NCBI GenBank assembly: GCA_964465155.1
Contig: CAYXIH010000105.1
Span: 1-5,022 of the forward strand
DNA length: 5,022 nucleotides
Source of the DNA: Spiro-02 sp964465155
GTDB taxonomy: Bacteria > Spirochaetota > Spirochaetia > Sphaerochaetales > Sphaerochaetaceae
Reading direction: 5' to 3'
Shown here one piece after another: positions 1-5,022 of this stretch. Under the pieces are notes generated by a model. The model saw only the letters and a program-made list of their open reading frames with translations, had not been told where the DNA came from and did not search any database. Position numbers and translations under genes: made by a program. Position 1 is the first letter of the stretch. Every line of letters starts with the position of its first letter.

Positions 1-1
1 C

Positions 2-592
2 AATTGGATCCAGTTCGCGTTGGATGCGATAGGTGGACCCGACCCGATTGGGACGTTCACATACTCTCCGATCATGGGTGCCCATATCCTCTCTGCTATC
101 TTGGCCGAAGCCACTGGAATGTCATTGCTGGAGTTTGCCAAGGAGTATCTCTTCGGTCCTTTGAAGATGGATGTTCCCCACAGTATTGTCGTGCATGACC
201 AACAGGAGCAGGAGGCTGTGATGGCTGACCGGAATACCCGTGGATGGATGGTCGATCCGCAGGGGTACAACACGGCAAGCTGGGGATTGTTCCTCACTCC
301 CCACGACATGCTTGCCGTTGGGAATCTGTATCTGCGTGGAGGTGATTCCATTCTTTCACAAGACTGGATCACCCAGAGCACCACCATACAGAGCACCTGC
401 GGACAACTTGCATATGGATACTTGTGGTGGTTGCCACAAGATACCTGGTGTGCCATTGGAGACGGTGGAAACCTCATCTGCTGTATCCCAACCTTGGATG
501 CGGTGGTTGTGCTGTGTGGTGAATACACCCCGGATAATTGTGACCCATTGCAGTTGGTGTTTGGTTCAATTCTCCCGTTGCTTCTCTCCTGA
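2..592 (+). CDS. Serine hydrolase, beta-lactamase class C / NylB-like fold (5' partial)
   Basis: The reading frame is open from the window edge and ends at TGA 590-592, giving the last 196 residues; the N-terminal part with the SxxK nucleophile lies outside. Visible hallmarks of the serine beta-lactamase/penicillin-binding-protein-like fold are Y-S-P at fragment residues 21-23, where the family has Y-S/C-N or a similar triad, then a helix followed by an F-G-P-L-K-M segment like the family's 'PLGM'. After these come a G-L-F-L-T-P-H-D-M block (family: GLxxTxxDxxRxG), Y-G-Y-L-W-W, and G-D-G-G-N, the counterpart of the KTG/HGG third motif, followed by a hydrophobic strand. The order and spacing recall 6-aminohexanoate-dimer hydrolase/EstB-like esterases more than true beta-lactamases. 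The substrate cannot be told. It lies on the same strand, 71 bases upstream of the Cys-rich peptide gene, so it may be co-transcribed with the peptide/radical-SAM pair or be an unrelated upstream gene. The fold is fairly sure; the exact activity is unknown. Confidence 0.82.
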   Translation, partial: NWIQFALDAIGGPDPIGTFTYSPIMGAHILSAILAEATGMSLLEFAKEYLFGPLKMDVPHSIVVHDQQEQEAVMADRNTRGWMVDPQGYNTASWGLFLTPHDMLAVGNLYLRGGDSILSQDWITQSTTIQSTCGQLAYGYLWWLPQDTWCAIGDGGNLICCIPTLDAVVVLCGEYTPDNCDPLQLVFGSILPLLLS

Positions 593-663
593 TTGTGTTC
601 CCCAGGTGAAAATGGGGGTATATTTGCCTATGTGGCTTTAGTGCCACACTATGGAGGCGCAAT
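593..663 (+). promoter_or_regulatory. Leader region of the peptide gene, with a hairpin just before its RBS
   Basis: This 71-base gap contains a 6-bp perfect stem, TGTGGC (631-636) and GCCACA (643-648), with a 6-base loop. It ends four bases before the Shine-Dalgarno GGAGG at 653-657. A TATATT at 619-624 could be a -10 box, but I see no convincing -35 at 17 bp. A weak CCCC/GGGG pairing (600-603 with 614-617) is also possible. It may be the end of the hydrolase transcript, the promoter of the peptide gene, or both. The sequence does not decide this. Confidence 0.3.
653..657 (+). promoter_or_regulatory. Shine-Dalgarno of the Cys-rich peptide gene
   Basis: GGAGG lies six bases before the ATG at 664. 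This is the best ribosome binding site on the plus strand of the window. It fixes the start of the small gene and is a main argument that the 69-residue frame is really translated. Confidence 0.75.
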
Positions 664-873
664 ATGTCATTGTCACAGTTGCATGCTTGGAAACAGAATC
701 AGAAAGGGAAAGAAGGAACCGCCTGCGGTGCTTCTTGCAGTGCAGGAAACAAACCAGGGGAGCAATCGACTCCATGCAGTTCAACCTGCAGCTCGGGGGA
801 CAAACCTTCCTCCTGCAGCGGTGGGCAGAAGCCTGAGGAGCAGCCTTCTTCCTGTGGTTCTCGTGGAAAGTAA
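664..873 (+). CDS. Small Cys-rich repeat peptide, candidate RiPP precursor (ACGX-system-like)
   Basis: 69 residues. Residues 1-20 have no Cys and form a leader-like, polar, lysine/glutamine-rich stretch (L6-H-A-W9-K). Residues 21-69 carry six cysteines at 21, 25, 38, 42, 51 and 64. The Cys part is modular: two C-x3-C pairs (21/25, 38/42) and three loops of the form C-S-x-G-x-K-P-...-C, of 12, 8 and 12 residues. From residue 28 onward there is no aliphatic or aromatic residue; the chain is only Gly, Ser, Cys, Lys, Pro, Glu, Gln, Asp, Asn, Thr and Arg. No signal peptide, membrane segment or GG cleavage site is visible. It stands 57 bases before a radical SAM/SPASM gene on the same strand, the usual place of a modified-peptide precursor. 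From memory, this resembles the pair known as the 'ACGX system', though only one A-C-G-A is present here. The modification (for example thioether links from Cys) and the function are inference. A Cys-rich metal-binding peptide is an alternative, but the radical-SAM neighbour argues for a substrate. Confidence 0.75.
   Translation: MSLSQLHAWKQNQKGKEGTACGASCSAGNKPGEQSTPCSSTCSSGDKPSSCSGGQKPEEQPSSCGSRGK
724..855 (+). repeat. Degenerate Cys/KP modules inside the peptide gene
   Basis: The core repeats at protein level: C25-S-A-G-N-K-P...C38, C42-S-S-G-D-K-P...C51 and C51-S-G-G-Q-K-P...C64. The first and third loops share the x-E-Q insert after K-P (G-E-Q and E-E-Q) and are both 12 residues long; the middle one lacks it and is 8 long. 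At DNA level the copies share blocks such as TGCAG and CAAACC/CAGAAGCCT but have drifted, so this is an old duplication or selection on the module rather than a recent tandem array. Confidence 0.6.
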
Positions 874-884
874 TCCGTTTCGAA

Positions 885-914
885 TGGCGGCGTCCCCATC
901 TGGGGCCACCGCCA
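885..914 (+). promoter_or_regulatory. GC-rich hairpin between the peptide and radical-SAM genes
   Basis: The outer stem TGGCGG (885-890) pairs with CCGCCA (909-914), and the inner stem CCCC (894-897) pairs with GGGG (902-905) around an ATCT loop. They are separated by a 3x3 internal loop in which G892-C907 could also pair. No T-run follows, so it is not a plain intrinsic terminator. It sits 11 bases downstream of the peptide stop codon and 16 bases before the maturase ATG. It could protect the 3' end of the peptide message or damp maturase translation, giving more precursor than enzyme. The structure is directly visible; the role is inferred. Confidence 0.5.
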
Positions 915-930
915 AACAAGGCAATCGTAC

Positions 931-1980
931 ATGAGCGTACAATATTTCTCGTTCCAATGGCATATCACCGATGATTGTGACCAACGGTGCAAGCACTGCT
1001 ATATCTTCTCATCTGATGCTGGCAAACAGCTGGATTCGATGCAGTGGGAGCAGATGGTGCAGACCTTGGACAACTGCCTTGATTTCTGCAGTACATTTGG
1101 GCGCAGGCCCTTTTTCTATATTACCGGAGGCGACCCAATCCTCCATCCCGATTTCTGGCGGTTGTTGGAACTGCTCCACTCCAAGGAGATCCCATTTGCC
1201 ATCTTGGGCAATCCGTTTCACCTGGATGATGACGTATGTAGGCGCCTGAAGGACCTGGGGTGCCAACGATACCAGCTGTCTATCGATGGGATGCGTAAGA
1301 CCCACGACTGGTTACGGAAACCAGGCTCGTTCGATGCAACGCTTGCTGCGGTTGGCACGATCAACAGGGCCGGGATACATAGCGTGATCATGACCACGGT
1401 ATCGGACAAGAACATCGAGGAGATTCCCCAGATCATCGATACCGTGGTTGCTGTGGGCGCGGATGTTTTCTCGTTCGCCCGGTATTGTCCAACCTCGGAG
1501 GAGCATGATACGGGTATATCACCCCTGCGGTACAGGAAACTCCTGCATGACTGCAATGCATTGTTCCAGTCGTATGAACAGCAGGGGTGCAATACCTACT
1601 TCGACAAGAAGGATCATCTGTGGACGTTGCTTGACTATGAGGAGGGACGCTTTGTGATTCCCCCCGATGCGGAACCAGATACCATCTATGGCGGATGCCA
1701 CTGTGGCAATAGCCACCTGACCATCCTGCCCACCGGTGATGTCTACGCATGCCGGCGGGTACAGGACAGCAAGGTCGGCAATGTCCTGCATGACCGGCTT
1801 GTCGATCTCTGGCTTGGACAGATGGAGCAATACCGCAACTACAGTCAGTTCGAGAAGTGCCATGCATGCGAGTTGCTGGCATATTGTCGTGGCTGTCCGG
1901 CGGTGGCAAGCGGGCGCAGTGGGATGTTCTATGCTGCCGACCCCCAATGCTGGAAGGAAGTCGGTCAGCCTTCTGGGTAA
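931..1980 (+). CDS. Radical SAM/SPASM peptide-modifying enzyme (ACGX-system-like maturase)
   Basis: 349 residues. It probably modifies the peptide encoded just upstream by radical chemistry in the cytosol, using S-adenosylmethionine and iron-sulfur clusters. The radical SAM core starts with C16-x3-C20-x2-C23 (followed by Tyr), which binds the cluster that cleaves SAM. G66-G-D-P69 matches the GGEP SAM-contact loop with Asp for Glu, and S117-I-D-G120 is a later core strand. The C-terminal SPASM domain is complete: C258-x10-G-x4-C274, then C310-x2-C313-x5-C319-x2-C322 and C340, enough to bind two auxiliary [4Fe-4S] clusters; C256 is an extra Cys. The length fits SPASM peptide maturases such as the AlbA, PqqE and anSME relatives. 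The ATG at 931 has only a weak AAGG (918-921) nine bases upstream, close behind a hairpin, so translation may be low. No exporter, protease or separate RiPP-recognition protein is seen nearby, and I do not see an N-terminal RRE domain. An anaerobic sulfatase maturase is a less likely alternative, since no sulfatase is nearby. Family assignment is firm; the substrate is inferred from gene order. Confidence 0.9.
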   Translation: MSVQYFSFQWHITDDCDQRCKHCYIFSSDAGKQLDSMQWEQMVQTLDNCLDFCSTFGRRPFFYITGGDPILHPDFWRLLELLHSKEIPFAILGNPFHLDDDVCRRLKDLGCQRYQLSIDGMRKTHDWLRKPGSFDATLAAVGTINRAGIHSVIMTTVSDKNIEEIPQIIDTVVAVGADVFSFARYCPTSEEHDTGISPLRYRKLLHDCNALFQSYEQQGCNTYFDKKDHLWTLLDYEEGRFVIPPDAEPDTIYGGCHCGNSHLTILPTGDVYACRRVQDSKVGNVLHDRLVDLWLGQMEQYRNYSQFEKCHACELLAYCRGCPAVASGRSGMFYAADPQCWKEVGQPSG

Positions 1981-1987
1981 CCGATTC

Positions 1988-2758
1988 TCAGAGCCTGGGG
2001 ATGTGGAAACCTCCATCCACGTCGATATGGTTGCCCGTTGAATAGCACATCCTCTCGTCGCACAGCAGGCTTACTACCGAGGCTACGTCCTGTGGCGTAC
2101 CCCATCTGTTCATTGGGAATACCCCTTGTTCGAGCATGGCGTCATACTTTGCCTTGACGGTGCTGGTCATGTCGGTGAGGATGATGCCTGGTCTGACTTC
2201 GTGCACCATGATGCCATCGGCGGCGAGGCGGTGGGCAAAGAGTGTCGTCTCCATGCTCATCGCCGCCTTGGAAATGCAATACTCGGCACGAGAAGGTGAT
2301 GATACTACCGAAGAACAAGACGCAATATTGACGATGACTCCCCGTTTTGGTCCTGAAGGTGTTTGTTGCAGCATGATGTTTGCTACAAGTTGGGTCAGGA
2401 ACAATGGAGCCTTGGTGTTGATCCCTATGACCCGGTCAAAGCTCTCCTCGGTCATCTGCAGGATATCATTGCGCTGCAGTGGTGCAACCCCGGCATTGTT
2501 CACCAGCACATCGATGCCGCCAAATGTTTGCACGGCGGCATCCACGATCTTCTTCCTGTCATCCGAACTGGCGATGTCCGCCTGGACATACAGGTAGGAG
2601 ATGTGCTCCTGGGAAAGGGCATCGAGTGATTCCTGGTATTTCTGCTGGTCACCGGTGCCGACCATCACAACCTGGTATCCGTCCCGTCCCAACTGCCTTG
2701 CAATGGCATAGCCGATGCCTCGGCTCGATCCTGTGATGATAGCTGTTTTCTGTCTCAT
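1988..2758 (-). CDS. Short-chain dehydrogenase/reductase, 3-ketoacyl-ACP reductase-like
   Basis: 256 residues, a classical SDR that interconverts a ketone and an alcohol with NAD(P)H. Seen: T9-G-S-S-R-G-I-G16 nucleotide-binding loop, D61, N87-N-A-G90, N114, S147, Y160-C-I-S-K164 (the catalytic Asn-Ser-Tyr-Lys tetrad), R189-P-G, and the C-terminal D-V-D-G-G-F-H-I-P-R-L. The E-Y-C-I-S-K, E-V-R-P-G and G-G-x-x-I-P-R-L blocks match a subgroup often labelled 3-ketoacyl-ACP reductase, which usually sits in catabolic rather than fatty-acid clusters. An open frame extends to 2896, but ATG 2758 is chosen because GGGAGG (2766-2771) lies seven bases before it, the SDR fold begins there, and the extension would overlap the upstream gene. 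The ATG shares ATGA with the stop codon of the oxidoreductase gene, so the two are translationally coupled and probably act on one substrate. I see no acyl-carrier or fatty-acid genes, so a role on a small ketone, sugar or steroid-like compound is more likely than fatty-acid synthesis. Confidence 0.92.
   Translation of the reverse strand: MRQKTAIITGSSRGIGYAIARQLGRDGYQVVMVGTGDQQKYQESLDALSQEHISYLYVQADIASSDDRKKIVDAAVQTFGGIDVLVNNAGVAPLQRNDILQMTEESFDRVIGINTKAPLFLTQLVANIMLQQTPSGPKRGVIVNIASCSSVVSSPSRAEYCISKAAMSMETTLFAHRLAADGIMVHEVRPGIILTDMTSTVKAKYDAMLEQGVFPMNRWGTPQDVASVVSLLCDERMCYSTGNHIDVDGGFHIPRL
2755..2758 (-). other. ATGA stop/start overlap coupling oxidoreductase and SDR
   Basis: The TGA stop of the flavin oxidoreductase (2755-2757) overlaps the ATG of the SDR (2756-2758). 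GGGAGG at 2766-2771 lies inside the last codons of the upstream gene. This arrangement supports one polycistronic message and coupled translation. Confidence 0.85.
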
Positions 2759-4110
2759 GCCTGTGCCTCCCGCTGTTCCCGCTCCGCCTGATACTGCTTT
2801 GCCAGGGGGGCATAGACCTTGGCATCCCTGACCACGCACCCGGTCATCCCATGGTCGCGCATGATCTGGGTGCATTTGCTGCAGGATACACAGCATTTGC
2901 CTGGTTCCATCCTGCCAGTTTCAAGGATATCCTTGGGTGCATCGGGATAGGCAAAGCTTGACCTCCCAAGCCCAACGAACGAACAGTCTCCATTGCGGAT
3001 ATTTTCAGCTGCAAAGTAGGGGAGCAAATTACGCAGCCAAGTGTACCCATTGCCTACTACAGGAATATCTCCAGCAGCTTGCTGAACGGTCTTTGTGAAC
3101 ATGAACAGGCGCTGGATCGATACCAGCTGGGACTCCTCCGGGGTAGGGATGCCCAAGGATGAGATGTCGAATGGACGGGTCACCTGTGGGTAGATGTAGT
3201 AGGGGTTCCCTGCGGAGTTGGAAAGAAGCTGGGCACCTGCTTCGCACATGAGCTTGACCAGCTGAACCGGTTCTGTTGGGTCGAACTTCCACATGTCCTG
3301 GGTATCGCATCCAAATCCATAGGGATAGGGATGGGCATCGAATACATTGAACCTGACCGCAATGATGAAGTCATTGCCCACGGCCTCGCGGACCGCCCGG
3401 ATGATATCCAGCAATAGCCGGCTCCTATTCTCGAACGAGCCACCATATTTGCCAGGTCGTGTATGGCTTGCCAACAACTCGCTGAGCAAGTAGCGGTGGC
3501 AAGCCTTGATGTCTACTCCATCAAATCCCGCCTCCTTGGCAAGGAGTGCCGACTGGACATACTTGGGAACCAGAGACTCCAGGTATGCATCGGTAACCAC
3601 TTGGTCATCGCTGACCACACGGGTGCGTGGGTCAAGGATGGGGTCGCGCTGCGGCACCATGGGCTCGGGCATATGGGTATTGGGCCTGCTGTATCTTCCC
3701 GAGTGGGTCAGCTGCAGGATGATGATCGGGTCTTTTGCTGTAGCCGCTGCATGTGTGTGTGCAACGAGGTCCTTGAATTTGGGAAGATTCTCCTGCGTAA
3801 GCATCATCTGCTGGGGGTTTGCACGTCCTTCTGGAACGACTGCATTTGCTTCTCCCCACAAGAGGCCTGCGCCTCCTGCTGCGAATCGCTCGTAGCGGCG
3901 GTAGACCAGTTCGGATGGAGAGCCGTCAGGGTTCGAGTCACACCCTTCCATTGGCAAGACAGCGAACCTGTTGGGTGCCAGTTTGTTGCCAACTGCCCTT
4001 GGCGTACCAAGGATCGACAAGTCGGTGGTGCTGTCCATGGTGATGCCCATGGAATCAATGCTGGAGCGAATCTCCTCCAGGCTCTGGTAGTTGAATTTCT
4101 GATGTCCCAT
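2755..4110 (-). CDS. Old Yellow Enzyme-family NADH:flavin oxidoreductase with C-terminal Fe-S motif
   Basis: 451 residues. The FMN TIM barrel typically reduces C=C bonds conjugated to a carbonyl. Seen: the N-terminal P-x-R-F barrel start (G34 to about M54), G79-G-A-G-L-L-W-G-E-A, Q133-L-T-H-S-G-R139, K202-A-C-H-R-Y-L substrate/FMN loop, Y222-G-G-S-F-E-N-R229, R253 in A-V-R-F, and V352-G-N-G followed by G380-L-G-R-S-S, the phosphate-binding end of the barrel. Then C407-x2-C410-x2-C413-x11-C425, plus C406, forms a four-Cys cluster motif like that of 2,4-dienoyl-CoA/2-enoate reductases. The protein ends 26 residues later, so the FAD/NAD(P)H domain of those roughly 650-residue enzymes is absent and electrons must enter another way. 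The K-A-C-H-R-Y loop differs from the common H-x-A-H-G-Y. ATG 4110 is chosen because GAGG lies six bases before it (4117-4120); a 23-residue upstream extension lacks support. First gene of a two-gene operon with the SDR. The substrate is unknown. Confidence 0.9.
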   Translation of the reverse strand: MGHQKFNYQSLEEIRSSIDSMGITMDSTTDLSILGTPRAVGNKLAPNRFAVLPMEGCDSNPDGSPSELVYRRYERFAAGGAGLLWGEANAVVPEGRANPQQMMLTQENLPKFKDLVAHTHAAATAKDPIIILQLTHSGRYSRPNTHMPEPMVPQRDPILDPRTRVVSDDQVVTDAYLESLVPKYVQSALLAKEAGFDGVDIKACHRYLLSELLASHTRPGKYGGSFENRSRLLLDIIRAVREAVGNDFIIAVRFNVFDAHPYPYGFGCDTQDMWKFDPTEPVQLVKLMCEAGAQLLSNSAGNPYYIYPQVTRPFDISSLGIPTPEESQLVSIQRLFMFTKTVQQAAGDIPVVGNGYTWLRNLLPYFAAENIRNGDCSFVGLGRSSFAYPDAPKDILETGRMEPGKCCVSCSKCTQIMRDHGMTGCVVRDAKVYAPLAKQYQAEREQREAQA

Positions 4111-4216
4111 GCTATACCTCACATTACATGCTGACTGTACTGCCAGTATGTACTGGAAGCTATGCCTGTTCTTGTGCAATAATATGCATATCTTGTCATG
4201 ATGAGGTGCAATTGAA
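4111..4216. promoter_or_regulatory. Divergent control region between the oxidoreductase operon and the AraC gene
   Basis: 106 bases, AT-richer than the genes, holding the starts of both divergent units. GAGG 4117-4120 (minus strand) serves the oxidoreductase, and GAGG 4203-4206 (plus strand) serves the AraC gene with a longish 10-base spacer. The middle holds a nest of TACTG half sites and a 10-bp palindrome, ATATGCATAT (4182-4191). GTGCAAT occurs twice (4174-4180 and 4206-4212). No promoter has both a good -35 and a good -10, which would fit activator-dependent promoters, but this is only a reading by eye. Confidence 0.55.
4136..4156. promoter_or_regulatory. Candidate operator: nested TACTG/CAGTA repeats
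   Basis: TACTG (4138-4142), its inverse CAGTA (4144-4148) and TACTG again (4151-4155) lie in a row. They form a perfect 6-bp inverted repeat CCAGTA-TG-TACTGG (4143-4156) and a shorter TACTG-C-CAGTA. TGTACTG recurs as a direct repeat with a 13-bp period (4136 and 4149). It lies 26-46 bases upstream of the oxidoreductase ATG, near that operon's expected promoter. AraC-type proteins usually bind direct repeats, but binding here is inferred. Confidence 0.4.
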
Positions 4217-5022
4217 ATGCCACAAGAGATGCAAGTACTTGAGAAATATATTGGAGATGTAGCTGCAACAGAGCATCACTTTCATTTCTCACATGAAATT
4301 ATATTTGTTGTTGATGGCTGGATGGAGATGGAGATAGAAGGGGAGTTGATACAAATCAATGCCAACCAAGTGTGCATAGTTTGTATGACCGAGCAACATA
4401 GGCTCGTGCGGCTTTCCAGCCGTTGCCACCGGATCATCCTCCGGTTTTCCAATACCCTGCTGGTGGAATCAATCGGAAACAGGGTACTGGGCTCCGTATT
4501 CCTCGGGCAACGGTTGGTTGGTGCCAAAGTCTTCTCGATTCCCCAAACTGAGACTGATGTCCTTCGTTCCTGCTTTGGCCGGATGATCCACGAGTTGGAG
4601 GATCAGTTGCCGCTGTACATGGAGAGCTGCAAGGTATTGCTGCATCAGGTGCTGATCGCCTTGTACCGGATTGACGGCAGGTTCTTTGCCGATACGGCAA
4701 ATGACCTGAGGTCCCGTATCGTGGATGTCCAATACTTCATTGCAGCCCATTATGCACAGCCCGTTACTTTGGAAATGTTGGCCGCCGAGTGTGGAATGAG
4801 CAGTTGGTACCTCAGCCGACAGTTCAAGGAAGTGGTGGGGATGGGAGTCCGGGAGTATTGCACCAAGATCCGGTTTGCAGAGGCCAAGCGGTTGCTGTGC
4901 AGCACCGCATATCCTGTCGCTATTGTCTGTGAGATGGTCGGGATGCCTGATTGCAACAACTTCATCAGGGCCTTCAGGCACGAAGAGGGGCTCACCCCGT
5001 TGCAATACCGGAAGATGGGTGG
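4217..5022 (+). CDS. AraC-family transcriptional regulator (3' end cut by window)
   Basis: 268 complete codons are visible and the frame is still open at the window edge; by family alignment only a few residues are missing. The N-terminal part is a cupin-like sensing domain: E19-H-H-F-H23 followed by E-I-I-F-V-V-D-G-W, then strands to about residue 65. The C-terminal domain (about 168-266) has two helix-turn-helix motifs, V183-T-L-E-M-L-A-A-E-C-G-M-S-S-W-Y-L-S-R-Q-F-K and V234-A-I-V-C-E-M-V-G-M through F249 to the typical T-P-L-Q-Y-R-K end. ATG 4217 is the first start after an in-frame TGA at 4202, with GAGG ten bases upstream; ATG 4229 is an alternative without a good ribosome site. It is divergent from the oxidoreductase/SDR operon across 106 bases, the usual layout of a local regulator, so it probably controls that operon (and maybe itself) in response to a small ligand. 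It contains about a dozen cysteines, several outside the DNA-binding domain, which is noteworthy but not proof of redox sensing. Confidence 0.9.
   Translation, partial: MPQEMQVLEKYIGDVAATEHHFHFSHEIIFVVDGWMEMEIEGELIQINANQVCIVCMTEQHRLVRLSSRCHRIILRFSNTLLVESIGNRVLGSVFLGQRLVGAKVFSIPQTETDVLRSCFGRMIHELEDQLPLYMESCKVLLHQVLIALYRIDGRFFADTANDLRSRIVDVQYFIAAHYAQPVTLEMLAAECGMSSWYLSRQFKEVVGMGVREYCTKIRFAEAKRLLCSTAYPVAIVCEMVGMPDCNNFIRAFRHEEGLTPLQYRKMG

Noticed and set aside
600..624. CCCC/GGGG pairing followed by TATATTT as a terminator of the hydrolase gene
   Set aside because: Only four pairs around a 10-base loop, and the T-rich part is broken by A; too weak to call.
651..836. Alternative frame starting at ATG 651, overlapping the Cys-rich peptide
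   Set aside because: Its ATG overlaps the GGAGG that serves ATG 664, it has no RBS of its own, and it lacks the modular Cys pattern.
638..919. Minus-strand frame of 93 codons over the peptide gene
   Set aside because: Cys and Arg content arises from the complement of the repetitive peptide gene; no RBS or conserved pattern.
1930..1990. Possible terminator hairpin (GCTGCCGACC with GGTCAGC) at the convergent gene ends
   Set aside because: The pairing needs a two-base bulge and a long loop, lies inside the coding sequence and has no T-run.
1433..2016. Minus-strand frames of 158 and 165 codons opposite the radical-SAM gene
   Set aside because: They overlap a gene whose Cys motifs are unambiguous, and their translations are Pro/His/Arg-rich antisense noise.
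2136..2597. Plus-strand frame of 153 codons opposite the SDR gene
   Set aside because: Antisense shadow of the SDR; no domain and no RBS.
2759..2896. 46-residue N-terminal extension of the SDR
   Set aside because: It would overlap the last codons of the oxidoreductase, precedes a standard SDR start, and a strong GGGAGG marks ATG 2758.
3463..4134. Plus-strand open frame of 223 codons
   Set aside because: It lies entirely opposite the oxidoreductase and its leader, shows no recognisable domain and has no convincing RBS; the minus-strand frame has clear OYE motifs.
4111..4179. 23-residue N-terminal extension of the flavin oxidoreductase
   Set aside because: It would cover the palindromic control region, while GAGG at the ideal distance supports ATG 4110.
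4469..5005. Minus-strand frame of 178 codons opposite the AraC gene
   Set aside because: The plus strand encodes a full cupin plus double helix-turn-helix regulator here; the opposite frame has no family features.

Overview
The window reads as part of an anaerobic bacterial chromosome of moderate GC content. The proteins are rich in cysteine, include [4Fe-4S] radical-SAM chemistry, and use strong GGAGG-type ribosome binding sites. An anaerobic spirochaete of the Sphaerochaeta kind or a gut-type Firmicute would both fit. The taxonomic guess is inference only. No tRNA, rRNA, CRISPR array, insertion sequence or phage gene is visible. There are five main genes plus one small peptide gene, and no gene-free stretch exceeds about 110 bases.

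Left half, plus strand (2-1980). The 3' part of a serine beta-lactamase-fold hydrolase enters from the left edge. After 71 bases comes a 69-residue Cys-rich, low-complexity peptide gene (664-873) with a strong Shine-Dalgarno. After a further 57 bases, which carry a strong GC-rich hairpin, comes a 349-residue radical SAM/SPASM protein (931-1980). A small Cys-rich repeat peptide directly upstream of a SPASM radical-SAM enzyme is the classic layout of a ribosomally made, post-translationally modified peptide (RiPP) locus. From memory it most resembles the 'ACGX system' pairing, but the peptide here has only one ACGA and instead carries C-S-x-G-x-K-P modules. This is the most interesting part of the window.

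Right half. On the minus strand, an Old Yellow Enzyme-type flavin oxidoreductase with a C-terminal Fe-S cysteine motif (2755-4110) overlaps by four bases (ATGA) a classical short-chain dehydrogenase/reductase (1988-2758). Together they form a two-gene reduction operon. Divergent to it, across a 106-base intergenic region with nested palindromes, lies an AraC-family regulator (from 4217) that runs off the right edge lacking only its last few residues. The simplest model is that the AraC protein senses a small unsaturated or carbonyl-containing molecule and controls the operon, whose enzymes reduce C=C and C=O (or oxidise an alcohol). The two transcription units meet tail to tail, with only 7 bases between the radical-SAM and SDR stop codons and no obvious terminator.
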